A stretch of 64,000 nt of DNA from Bradyrhizobium agreste (lineage in GTDB: Bacteria > Pseudomonadota > Alphaproteobacteria > Rhizobiales > Xanthobacteraceae). Under the pieces are notes generated by a model. The model had not been told where the DNA came from and ran no database searches. It was given only the letters and a program-made list of their open reading frames with translations. How positions within the stretch are numbered: the stretch's first letter is position 1; the number at the start of each line of letters is the position of its first letter. Shown one piece after another: positions 44,157-52,430 of the stretch. The translations under genes were made by a program, and so were the position numbers. The stretch is taken from assembly GCF_016031625.1 (NCBI RefSeq), contig NZ_JACCHP010000015.1:131501-195500 (forward strand). Direction: 5' to 3'.

Positions 44157-44792
44157 ATGGCAGTGAGATTCCGTTTCGCGCGCACCCTGTGTCTGGCCCT
44201 CGTGCTGGGAACCGCCGGCCTTGCGCCGGCTGCGCTGGCCCAGCAGGTCGAGCCACCCGACAAGCAGAAGAAACTCCCCGAGGCGCCGGCCAAGCTGCCG
44301 AAGGTCGACCGCAGCAAGAATCTGGATTTCCTGTTCGGCGCGCTGAAGGCGGCCCCCGACGAGGCCAGCGCCAAGCATGTCGAGGCGCGGATCTGGGCGA
44401 TCTGGCTGCAGACCCCAAGCGACACCGCCGCGCTCCTGATGTCGCGCGCCAAGACCGCGGTCGATGCGAAGAAGATCGACGTCGCGATCAAGCTCTTGGA
44501 TTCGGTCATCAAGCTCAGGCCCGATTACATCGAGGCCTGGAACCGGCGGGCGACGCTCTATTACATGCAGAACGATTATGGCCGCTCGCTTGCGGACATC
44601 CAGCAAGTGCTGATCCGGGAACCGCGCCATTTCGGCGCGCTCGCCGGCCTCGGCATGATCATGCAGGAGGTCGGGGACGAGAAGCGCGCGCTCGAGGCCT
44701 ATCGCAAGGCGCTCGCCGTCAATCCGCACCTCGAAAAGATCCCCGATCAGGTCAAGGCGCTGACCGAGAAGGTCGAAGGCCGCGACATCTAG
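44157..44792 (+). CDS. Exported tetratricopeptide-repeat protein
   Basis: A 211-residue protein with signal peptide (LCLALVLGTAGLAPAALAQ) and about three TPR units in the C-terminal half: VAIKLLDSVIKLRPDYIEAW, GRSLADIQQVLIREPRHFGA and KRALEAYRKALAVNPHLEKI. The Lys/Pro-rich linker after the signal is typical of alphaproteobacterial homologues. Periplasmic scaffold role probable; partner unknown. Confidence 0.88.
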   Translation: MAVRFRFARTLCLALVLGTAGLAPAALAQQVEPPDKQKKLPEAPAKLPKVDRSKNLDFLFGALKAAPDEASAKHVEARIWAIWLQTPSDTAALLMSRAKTAVDAKKIDVAIKLLDSVIKLRPDYIEAWNRRATLYYMQNDYGRSLADIQQVLIREPRHFGALAGLGMIMQEVGDEKRALEAYRKALAVNPHLEKIPDQVKALTEKVEGRDI

Positions 44793-44916
44793 CTATAAGT
44801 CGATGATCTCTCGAGCGATCGCAGCCGGCGCCGATTAACCACGATCCGCGCCGGGGCGTCGCAAGGACTATTGTGGGGCCCGTTACAGGCCTACCTGCAT
44901 GGCAGGAGCGAAAGCC

Positions 44917-45177
44917 ATGAAGCGTTTGGTGGTCGCAGCGACATTGCTGCTCGGGTCGGGAACGGTGAGCTTCGCCGACGGACTGTTCTGGGTGGTCGGC
45001 AACCGCGCCACCGGCAAATGCACCATCGTGACCAGCAATCCGGTCATCATCGGCGACATCTGGTTCGGCGACGGTCCCTACAAGTCCCGGGCCGATGCCA
45101 AGCTTGCCCGCTCGACGATCCGTGTCTGCCCCCCGGTCACGCCCGAGGAAGAAAAGCAGGAGGACGGGACGAACTAG
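44917..45177 (+). CDS. Small exported protein, 86 residues
   Basis: Signal peptide (LVVAATLLLGSGTVSFA) followed by a compact domain with two cysteines (ATGKCTIVTSNP and STIRVCPP) that could form a disulfide, and an acidic tail. GGAG at 44904 precedes ATG 44917, which is preferred to 44899. Homologues of this size are common hypothetical proteins in Bradyrhizobium. Role unknown. Confidence 0.7.
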   Translation: MKRLVVAATLLLGSGTVSFADGLFWVVGNRATGKCTIVTSNPVIIGDIWFGDGPYKSRADAKLARSTIRVCPPVTPEEEKQEDGTN

Positions 45178-45184
45178 CCTCGGC

Positions 45185-45367
45185 TCAATGCAGGACGCTG
45201 CTGCCGCGCTCGACGAGGCCGCGGTCGGCGGCTGCGGCGTAGGCCTTTGCCAGCTCGGTCTCGAGATGCTCGTTGATCAGCAGCAGTGCCCGCACGGCAC
45301 CGCGCAGGTCGCCGTTGCAGCTCGCGACGATTTCGTCGATTGCAGTATCGTTCGATCTGAAGCTCAT
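45185..45367 (-). CDS. Small hypothetical protein, 60 residues
   Basis: A soluble helical protein (DEIVASCNGDLRGAVRALLL, NEHLETELAKAYAAAADR). GGAGAA precedes the ATG at 45367 with proper spacing, while ATG 45373 is too close. The DLRGAVRALLLINEHLETEL phrase looks conserved in rhizobial short proteins. Convergent with the small exported protein. Between here and 45668 no other gene is visible. Confidence 0.6.
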   Translation of the reverse strand: MSFRSNDTAIDEIVASCNGDLRGAVRALLLINEHLETELAKAYAAAADRGLVERGSSVLH

Positions 45368-45668
45368 CGACATTTCTCCGGTTCAAACCAGGACAAATCC
45401 TGCCGGTCTTTCCCGCATCCCCTGATGCTGCGAGGAGATCGGCGCCCACCCGCGCCTAGATGGCGGAACCGACCATGGCGATTATATGGAAGCCGCGATG
45501 ACGCCCGCATGAAGCTGGTCGGAAGCTTGCGTGCCGCTTAGAATAGCCCTGATTTCATTGAATTTTCTCGATCCGCAATTATGCACATATCCACAGCCCC
45601 AGCATTTTCGGTGGAAGCGCGGACCGCCGGCGGCGAAACTGCCGGACGAGCAAGCCCGTAACTGCCCC

Positions 45669-46652
45669 GTGCCCAGGATCACCCGGATTCTCTCCATGAT
45701 CGTGATGTCAGTCGTGACGGCGCTGGTCCTGCTGGCGCTGCTCACGCAGGCCGGGGTCGTCGCCGTGCAGCGGGCCTTTCCGCCGCAGGGGCGCATGATC
45801 GAGGTCGACGGCGCGACGCTTCACATCGTCGAGATCGGCCCGCGCGAGACCGGCCCGCCGGTCGTGATGCTGCACGGCGCGAGCTCCAACCTCGAAGCGA
45901 TGCGGCGGCCGCTCGGCGATCTCCTCGCCCGGGATCATCGCGTGATTCTGATCGACCGCCCCGGCCATGGCTGGAGCACGCGCGCGAGCCGGCAGGATTC
46001 GACGCCGCAGATTCAGGCGCGCATGATCGACGAGGCGCTTGGCAAGCTCGGGATCGATCGTGCGGTGTTCGTGGTGCATTCCTGGAGCGGGGCGCTCGGC
46101 GCGCGGATCGCGCTCGATCACCCTCGCCGCGTTGCCGGTCTGGTGATGCTCGCGCCCGTCACGCATCCCTGGCGCGGCGGAGTCGGGCGCTACAACGAGA
46201 TCATCGCAACGCCCGTGATCGGCCCGCTGCTCGCCTACACCATCACGCTGCCGCTCGGCTATTTCATCACCGAAACCGGGGCCCGCAACGTGTTCCTGCC
46301 GCAGACGATGCCGGATGGTTTCGTGCAGGACTCCGCGACGCCGCTCTTGCTGCGCCCGCGCGAGTTCATCGCCAATGCCTATGATCTCGTGACGCTGAAG
46401 GAGTCGGTCGCCGCGCAAGTCGCGCGCTATGGCGAGATCGAGGCGCCGGTCACGATCATCGCCGGCGAGCCCGACAAGACGGTGAGAACCAGCATCCACG
46501 CGCGCCCGTTCGCCGCGGCAGTGACGAATGCAAAGCTGATCGTGCTGCCCGATCTCGGCCACATGGTGCAGAACGCCGTGCCGGATCTCGTGAAGGCGGA
46601 GATCGAGACGATGATCGGACACATCGCCCCGGCGCAGGCGGCCGCCGACTGA
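45669..46652 (+). CDS. Alpha/beta hydrolase, membrane-anchored
   Basis: A hydrolase of about 327 residues with an N-terminal membrane anchor (VVTALVLLALLTQAGVVAV). Core motifs: VVMLHGASSNLEAMRRPLG (oxyanion loop), LIDRPGHGWS, nucleophile elbow VVHSWSGALGA with Ser in HSWSG, Asp in IIAGEPDKTV and His in LPDLGHMVQ. The start is uncertain: GTG 45669 fits the anchor topology, ATG 45696 or GTG 45531 are alternatives. Substrate unknown. Confidence 0.85.
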   Translation: MPRITRILSMIVMSVVTALVLLALLTQAGVVAVQRAFPPQGRMIEVDGATLHIVEIGPRETGPPVVMLHGASSNLEAMRRPLGDLLARDHRVILIDRPGHGWSTRASRQDSTPQIQARMIDEALGKLGIDRAVFVVHSWSGALGARIALDHPRRVAGLVMLAPVTHPWRGGVGRYNEIIATPVIGPLLAYTITLPLGYFITETGARNVFLPQTMPDGFVQDSATPLLLRPREFIANAYDLVTLKESVAAQVARYGEIEAPVTIIAGEPDKTVRTSIHARPFAAAVTNAKLIVLPDLGHMVQNAVPDLVKAEIETMIGHIAPAQAAAD

Positions 46653-46770
46653 AGCGCTTTCGAGCGAGGTGGAAACCGGCTCGCGTGAAGAAAACGCGTC
46701 AAACAAGAAAGCCAGACCTTGGATTCTGACCCAATCAGAACCGAAGCTCTAGCGGCCGCCTCTCGTGCGC

Positions 46771-47166
46771 TTACTGCTTGATCTTCCCGTCCTTGTCGTA
46801 TTGGGCGATGAAGGCCCAGAGATTGTTGATCTCGGTCTCGTTCTTGATGCCGGCGAATGCCATCTTGGTTCCGGGGATCTTGGCCTTGGGGTCCTTGATG
46901 TATTCCTTGAACGTGGCCTCGTCCCAGGTGATGCCGGAGTTCTTGTTCGCGTCCGAGTAGCTATAGCCCTCAACCGTACCCGACTTGCGGCCATTGAGGC
47001 CGTTGAGCTCGGGGCCCACCTTGTTCTTGGCGCCTTCGCCGATCGCGTGGCAGGCCAGGCACTTGTTGAACGATGTCTTGCCGGCCGCGACATCCTGCGC
47101 CATCGCGGCGGGTGCGGTGGCAATGACGCTGAGGATCGTCAGCGCGCCGAAAGTCAGTTTTGTCAT
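46771..47166 (-). CDS. Class I cytochrome c (c2/c550-type)
   Basis: A 131-residue periplasmic monoheme cytochrome. Signal peptide ends at AAMAQ; heme attachment C36-L-A-C39-H40; NKVGPELNGLNGRKSGTVEG follows; Met axial ligand in GTKMAFAGIKN. Length and motif spacing fit soluble class I cytochromes that shuttle electrons to oxidases or photosynthetic/denitrifying partners. Start at ATG 47166 matches the signal. Monocistronic. Confidence 0.93.
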   Translation of the reverse strand: MTKLTFGALTILSVIATAPAAMAQDVAAGKTSFNKCLACHAIGEGAKNKVGPELNGLNGRKSGTVEGYSYSDANKNSGITWDEATFKEYIKDPKAKIPGTKMAFAGIKNETEINNLWAFIAQYDKDGKIKQ

Positions 47167-47395
47167 AAGTGTGCTCTTCGTCTCTTCCCGGGTCAGATGA
47201 AGGGTCGTGGTTTTGGCAGGTCCGGTGCAAGTGGACAAGCCGCGAAACTTTGACAGGTTTCCTGCTAGCAGACTTGCCCCAGAGAGAACTTGCGCTGCAA
47301 CAAAGCAATGCGACCTTCGGAGGACCTACCCAAAGACGGCCAGATATGATTGATTTGCCAAGATAATTCCACCTGTCGGACGAAGGCTTCTCAAA

Positions 47396-48889
47396 ATGGC
47401 CATCATGATGCCCGCAAGCGACCAGGCCGTGCTGGCGCGTCGCAGCGAAATCGTCGCGGCCTTGCGCGCAATCGTGCCGGGCGAGGGCGTGATCGACAGC
47501 CTCGCCGAGATGCGGGCCTATGAATCCGACGGGCTGACCGCCTATCGGCAGCCGCCGATGGTCGTGGTGCTGCCGGATACGACCGAGCAGGTCTCGCTCG
47601 TCCTGAAATATTGTGCCGCGCAGAACATCAAAGTGGTGCCGCGCGGCTCCGGCACCTCGCTGTCCGGCGGCGCGCTGCCGCTCGAGGACGGCGTGCTGCT
47701 CGGCCTCGGCAAGTTCAAGCGCATCCGCGAGATCGATTTCGACAACCGCGTCGTGGTCACCGAGCCTGGCGTCACCAACCTCGCAATCAGCCAGGCGGTC
47801 GCCCATGCCGGCTTCTATTACGCGCCCGATCCGTCCTCGCAGATCGCCTGCTCGATCGGCGGCAACGTGGCGGAAAATTCCGGCGGCGTGCACTGCCTGA
47901 AATACGGCATGACCACCAACAACGTGCTCGGCTGCGAGATCGTGCTGATGAGCGGCGAGATCCTGCGCATCGGCGGCAAGGGATGCGAAAATCCCGGCTA
48001 TGACCTGATGGGCGTCATCACCGGTTCCGAGGGCCTGCTCGGCGTCATCACGGAGATCACGGTGCGCATCCTGCAGAAGCCTGAGACGGCGCGCGCGCTG
48101 ATGGTCGGCTTTGCGCAAGTCGAGGCGGCCGGCGAATGCGTGGCCCGCATCATCGGCGCCGGCATCATCCCCGGCGGCATGGAGATGATGGACAAGCCGG
48201 CGATCCACGCCGCGGAGGCCTTCGTCCATGCCGGCTATCCGCTCGCTGTCGAGGCACTGCTCATCATCGAGCTCGACGGGCCCAAGATCGAGGTCGACGA
48301 GCTGATCACGCGGGTCGAGAGCATCGCGAGAGGCTGCGGCTCGGTGACGCTGCAGATCTCCAATTCCGAGGCCGAGCGCAACCTGTTCTGGGCCGGCCGC
48401 AAGGCCGCGTTCCCCGCCGTGGGCCGCATTTCACCCGATTATCTCTGCATGGACGGCACCATCCCGCGCGGCGCGCTGCCGAAGGCGCTGGCGCGCATTC
48501 GCGAGCTCTCGGAAAAGTACCAGCTCGGCTGCGCCAACGTGTTCCACGCCGGCGACGGCAATCTGCACCCCTTGATCCTCTACGATGCCAACAAGCCCGG
48601 CGAGATCGAGCGCGCCGAAGCCTTCGGCGCCGACATCCTGCGCGCCTGCGTCGAGTTCGGCGGCGCGCTCACCGGCGAGCACGGCGTCGGCATCGAGAAG
48701 CGCGACCTCATGCCCGACATGTTCAGCGAGATCGACCTCAACCAGCAGCAGCGCCTGAAATGCGCCTTCGACGCGAAGGGCCTGCTCAATCCCGGTAAAG
48801 TCTTTCCGACCCTGCACCGCTGCGCCGAGCTCGGCCGCATGCATGTGCACGCGGGCAAGCTGGCGTTCCCGGATTTGCCGCGGTTCTAG
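47396..48889 (+). CDS. glcD: FAD-linked oxidase, glycolate oxidase subunit GlcD type
   Basis: A 497-residue FAD-binding PCMH-type oxidase. FAD site PRGSGTSLSGGALPL and the SQIACSIGGNVAENSGGVHC segment; C-terminal FAD-oxidase_C includes NVFHAGDGNLHPLILYD, EFGGALTGEHGVGIEKRD and NPGKVFPTLHRC. It oxidises glycolate or another 2-hydroxyacid with FAD. GlcE and GlcF subunits normally follow but are absent; next comes a repeat and unrelated genes. So it may work alone (D-lactate/2-hydroxyglutarate-like) or with subunits elsewhere. Its stop overlaps the repeat. Confidence 0.88.
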   Translation: MAIMMPASDQAVLARRSEIVAALRAIVPGEGVIDSLAEMRAYESDGLTAYRQPPMVVVLPDTTEQVSLVLKYCAAQNIKVVPRGSGTSLSGGALPLEDGVLLGLGKFKRIREIDFDNRVVVTEPGVTNLAISQAVAHAGFYYAPDPSSQIACSIGGNVAENSGGVHCLKYGMTTNNVLGCEIVLMSGEILRIGGKGCENPGYDLMGVITGSEGLLGVITEITVRILQKPETARALMVGFAQVEAAGECVARIIGAGIIPGGMEMMDKPAIHAAEAFVHAGYPLAVEALLIIELDGPKIEVDELITRVESIARGCGSVTLQISNSEAERNLFWAGRKAAFPAVGRISPDYLCMDGTIPRGALPKALARIRELSEKYQLGCANVFHAGDGNLHPLILYDANKPGEIERAEAFGADILRACVEFGGALTGEHGVGIEKRDLMPDMFSEIDLNQQQRLKCAFDAKGLLNPGKVFPTLHRCAELGRMHVHAGKLAFPDLPRF

Positions 48890-48990
48890 AGCATGATCCG
48901 GAAAAGTGCGTAGCGGTTTTCCGAAAAGATCATGCTCAAACAATAAGCTAAAGCGCGATGACGATTCATCCTAATCGCATCGCGCTTTAG
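48888..48990 (+). repeat. Dispersed rhizobial intergenic repeat, copy 2
   Basis: Near-identical to 16413-16516. Starts inside the glcD stop codon (AG of TAG then AGCATGATCCGG), so the repeat abuts the gene end as copy 1 does. Confidence 0.85.
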
Positions 48991-49049
48991 AATCCGCCGT
49001 GATGGGTGCACCCTCACATGACTCGGGACGACAGCGGCGTGTTGGTCGC

Positions 49050-49820
49050 CTACTGCGCCAGCGCGAGGATGCCGCCGGCAAATGCGTGCCAGGCCGCCGT
49101 TTCGCTGACCGGCCAGTTCAGCACCTTCACCGCCAGAAGCGCGAGCGTGCCAATAATGTACACCGGATGCACGCGGCCCTCGGAGCGCCAGTCGCGCACC
49201 ATGGCGACGACAAGCAGAAGGCAGGCGACCACAGCCGGCGCGATCGTGACCGGCACCGGCGGCGGGCCGGGAGGTCCAGGAGGTGCGAGGAAGGTCAGGA
49301 ACCAGCGCGCGATCGCGGCGTCGAGGATCGAGACCGCCGCGAGCAGCATCAGGCGTTTGTGAACCTCGGGCCTGCGCGTGTTCATGATGGCGAGCACGAA
49401 CACCACGGCAAAGAACGCGATGCCGCTAAGCGGCACGATGGAGAAGGCGATGCCTGCATCGGTCTGCCCAAGTGCCGCGGCGTTCTTCATCGAGGTCACG
49501 GACGCGAAGAAGCCAAAAATGACCATTGCGGTCGCAAGCGAGACGCCGACAATGCCGAACGAGCGGTGGTTGACCACACGGCCCGAGGCCGCGAGCCAGG
49601 TCTGGAGCACGAAATAGAGCGACCAAGTGAAGAACAAGAGTCCGTGAAAATGAATCACCGGGCTTGCGGACAATGTCCGGTGAGCGAGCGGCACCCAATA
49701 GGTCGGTGCGAAGCCGAGAAAGGCGGTGGCCGCGCAGGCGAGCGCCATGTGGAGATAAAAATATCGTGCAGGCGACGCATCACGCGCGCGTACACGACGG
49801 TCGTCGATCAGGGTCGTCAT
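49050..49820 (-). CDS. Integral membrane protein, 256 residues
   Basis: Seven or so hydrophobic helices (YLHMALACAATAFLGFAPTY, HFHGLLFFTWSLYFVLQTWL, IVGVSLATAMVIFGFFASVT, LSGIAFFAVVFVLAIMNTRR, and more). Conserved His and Arg near helix ends (HFHG, HKRLM) are seen in a family of unknown membrane proteins. A Pro/Gly loop (APPGPPGPPPVPV) separates the last helices. Start ATG 49820 without a strong ribosome-binding site. It may be in an operon with the antiporter upstream (65-bp gap). Confidence 0.7.
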   Translation of the reverse strand: MTTLIDDRRVRARDASPARYFYLHMALACAATAFLGFAPTYWVPLAHRTLSASPVIHFHGLLFFTWSLYFVLQTWLAASGRVVNHRSFGIVGVSLATAMVIFGFFASVTSMKNAAALGQTDAGIAFSIVPLSGIAFFAVVFVLAIMNTRRPEVHKRLMLLAAVSILDAAIARWFLTFLAPPGPPGPPPVPVTIAPAVVACLLLVVAMVRDWRSEGRVHPVYIIGTLALLAVKVLNWPVSETAAWHAFAGGILALAQ

Positions 49821-49885
49821 CAGGAGTGAGTCTGGGGAGGCGGAGTTTGGTTCAACGCCATTGTGTTTTGCAGCCGCCGCGAATC

Positions 49886-51430
49886 TCATCCCCCAGCGCT
49901 CAATTCTGCGCGATCGAGCTCCTCCTCGAGCCGATGAAACGCATCGTCGCCGATCACCTCGGTGGCGCGCAGATCGAAGATCGCCTTGCGCGCGGCTTCG
50001 ATGGCCCGGCGGCGCAGGGGATCGGCTGGCAGTTCGCCGTTGCTGATGCCGCCGTTGGGATCGATCTCGGCCTGCGTCAGGATGGCGCGATATTCGAGCC
50101 GCAGGATTTCCGCCTCCTCCGACGGATCGCTCTCGATCGCATCGAGCGCGGCGCGATAGGCCACGGCGCGGCCGCGTGCGACCTCGATGCCGACGGGATC
50201 GTCGTCCTTGAGGTTGAAAGCAAGGATCAGCGGCCGCAACGTCAGGCCCTGGATCACCAGCGATCCCAGCACCACCGCAAAGGCGATGAAGACGATGAAG
50301 TCGCGATAGGGAAAGTTTTCCGGCAAGGCAAAGGCGGTGGCGAGCGTAACGAGGCCGCGCATGCCGCACCAGGAGATAATGAGCCCGCCCTTGGGCGAGG
50401 CCACCTGCTGCGGATCCTTGGGATGATAGAGTCCCTGCGCGATCAGCACCCGCAGACTCGTGCGATAGAACGTCACCCAGAACAGGCGCACCAGGATCAC
50501 CGTGAGCAGGATCCAGGCGGCCGCCACGCAATATTCCCAGCGCACGTCCGCATCCAGCCGCGTCCAGATCGGCCGCATCTGCATGCCGATCAGCATGAAG
50601 GCGAGCACGTTGAGCACGAACACGGTCGTCTCCCACACCGCATAGGACGGCACCCGCAGCCGCGCCGGGATGCGCGCCGGTGCGGTGCGCGCGACTGTGA
50701 TGGCGTAGACCACGATGGTGAGGATGCCGGAGAGGCCGAGATGCTCGGCGGCGATCCAGACCATGAAGGTGGTGGCGAACTGCACGATGATGGCGCTCGG
50801 CGCCTCCGTCACCCGCTCCATGAACAGCGGAATGATGCGGCCTGCGGCCAGACCCGCGATGACGCTGCCAACCAGCGCCAGCGCCATGGTTGGGGCGACC
50901 TGGCTCCAGGTCAGATGCTCGGTGGCGACGGCGCCGACTGCGATGCGATAGATCAGCAGCGCGCTGGCATCGTTGAGCAGGCTTTCGCCCTCCAGCACCT
51001 TGACCATGCGGTGGGGCAGCTTGACCTGGCTCAGGATCGCAACGGCAGCGGCCGCGTCCGGCGGCGCCACGATGGCGCCGAGCGCGACCGCGGCGGCCCA
51101 GGGCATGTCGGGCATCAGCCGGTGCGCGACATAGGCCACGCCGGCGGTGGTCAGGCCGACCGCCGCCACCACCAGGGTCGAAACCGGAACCCAGTTGTTG
51201 CGAAGGTCGCGCAGCGACGTGTCGAAGGCGGCATCGAGCAGGACCGGTGCGACAAAAAGGGCGAGGGCGAGGTCCGGCTCCAGCGCCCAGGACGGGCTCG
51301 ACGGCACGAAAGCGATCAGCGCGCCGCCGATGGCGAGAAAGGTCGGGTAGGGGACCTTGATCCGCCGCGCCAGCGCCGATAAGCCAACGGCGCCGAGCAG
51401 CAGCGCAATGATCCATTCGAATGTCGACAC
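49886..51430 (-). CDS. Na+/H+ antiporter, CPA1/NhaP family
   Basis: About 514 residues: twelve membrane helices followed by a soluble C-terminal tail of about 110. Family motifs: LEPDLALALFVAPVLLDAAF, VALGAIVAPPDAAAAVAIL with the ion-binding Asp of the PPD motif, KVLEGESLLNDASALLIYR with the second conserved ND, and WCGMRGLVTLATAFALP. GTG 51430 (GGGGA 6 bases upstream) is preferred to GTG 51463. It exchanges Na+ or K+ for H+ at the cytoplasmic membrane; the tail (EEAEILRLEYRAILTQAEID) is probably regulatory. Confidence 0.93.
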   Translation of the reverse strand: MSTFEWIIALLLGAVGLSALARRIKVPYPTFLAIGGALIAFVPSSPSWALEPDLALALFVAPVLLDAAFDTSLRDLRNNWVPVSTLVVAAVGLTTAGVAYVAHRLMPDMPWAAAVALGAIVAPPDAAAAVAILSQVKLPHRMVKVLEGESLLNDASALLIYRIAVGAVATEHLTWSQVAPTMALALVGSVIAGLAAGRIIPLFMERVTEAPSAIIVQFATTFMVWIAAEHLGLSGILTIVVYAITVARTAPARIPARLRVPSYAVWETTVFVLNVLAFMLIGMQMRPIWTRLDADVRWEYCVAAAWILLTVILVRLFWVTFYRTSLRVLIAQGLYHPKDPQQVASPKGGLIISWCGMRGLVTLATAFALPENFPYRDFIVFIAFAVVLGSLVIQGLTLRPLILAFNLKDDDPVGIEVARGRAVAYRAALDAIESDPSEEAEILRLEYRAILTQAEIDPNGGISNGELPADPLRRRAIEAARKAIFDLRATEVIGDDAFHRLEEELDRAELSAGG

Positions 51431-51551
51431 GATGATCCCCGAAGCCGGTTTCAGCGGCGCCACAAGCTAGCACCAATCCGGCCGTATGAGGGATGGTGCG
51501 GCTTCAACGCAAGAGCTTAACATCGACGACAAGGCTTCGACTGCAACGAGC

Positions 51552-52310
51552 ATGCGTTTTCTCATTCAGCTGATCGGCGCCGGACTGCTCTGCGCGTTCT
51601 CGTTCGCCCGGGCCGATGCCGCGACCGGCGGCGAGCCGGTGGCCGTGACGCAGGTCGATGTCGCGCCCTGCCTCGCTGCGGCCGCAGCCGATGACCTGGA
51701 CAAGGCGGCCACTGCCTGCACTGAGGTGATCGAGAACGAGAAGACGGCGAAGGGTGACCTGATCAAGGCCCTGATCGCGCGCGGGGCGCTCTATGCGCGG
51801 CACGATCAGGTCGACCGCGCCATCGCCGACGACAGCCGTGCTCTTCTGCTCGATCCTGGCCTTGCGGACATCTTCAACGCGCGCGGCGAGCTCTGGCTGA
51901 AGAAGGGTGACAAGCCGAAGGCGGTGCAGGATTTCGGCACAGCGCTCAGGATCGATCCGAACCACGAGAGGGCCAAAGCCAATCACAAGGCGATGGCGCG
52001 CGAGATCGAGCGGATGGGCGCGCAGATGGCGCTCGCCGGCAAGCCCAGCTTCAGCTGCCTGCGAGCGCGTCGGGCGGTGGAAAGGGCGATCTGCGGCAAT
52101 CGCGAGCTCGCCGATCTCGATCGCGAGGTCTTTGCCTCCAATGCCCGTGCGATCCGTGAAGCGCGCAACGCGGCCGAGGCCAAAGCGCTCCAGCGCGAGC
52201 AGGACGAGTTCATTGCGCGCCGCAATGCCGATTTCGGCCGGCCGGGATACGACCTGAAGAAGGCGATGCAGCAACGCTTGCAGCGGCTCAACGGGGTTGA
52301 TGGATATTGA
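51552..52310 (+). CDS. Exported TPR-LprI (DUF1311) protein, paralogue 1
   Basis: A 252-residue protein: signal peptide (IQLIGAGLLCAFSFARADA), two to three TPR units (ALIARGALYARHDQVDRAIA, ADIFNARGELWLKKGDKPKA), then a C-terminal LprI-like module with paired cysteines (FSCLRARRAVERAICGNREL ... FGRPGYDLKKAMQQRLQRLN). ATG 51552 matches the signal. Paralogue of the next gene with a 120-bp gap. LprI-like modules are linked to lysozyme inhibition in Mycobacterium; whether that holds here is not known. Confidence 0.88.
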   Translation: MRFLIQLIGAGLLCAFSFARADAATGGEPVAVTQVDVAPCLAAAAADDLDKAATACTEVIENEKTAKGDLIKALIARGALYARHDQVDRAIADDSRALLLDPGLADIFNARGELWLKKGDKPKAVQDFGTALRIDPNHERAKANHKAMAREIERMGAQMALAGKPSFSCLRARRAVERAICGNRELADLDREVFASNARAIREARNAAEAKALQREQDEFIARRNADFGRPGYDLKKAMQQRLQRLNGVDGY

Positions 52311-52430
52311 GTCCTTGCCTCTCCCGCAAGCGAGGCAGGCGCCACCCGCCCCGGACGACGAGCCCGGTTTGAACCCATTCCTTGCCAGCTGCGACAATTG
52401 TGAGAACCCGACGTCACGGAGCCCTATGTC

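Noticed and set aside
49664..51382. Rightward 572-codon open frame opposite the antiporter gene
   Set aside because: Antisense shadow with Asp/His/Arg-rich composition and no domain.
49821..51476. Extension of the membrane-protein frame through the antiporter gene (total 808 codons)
   Set aside because: The upstream part overlaps the NhaP-type antiporter on the same strand in another frame and is low-complexity Arg/Gly-rich. Only the last 256 codons look like protein.
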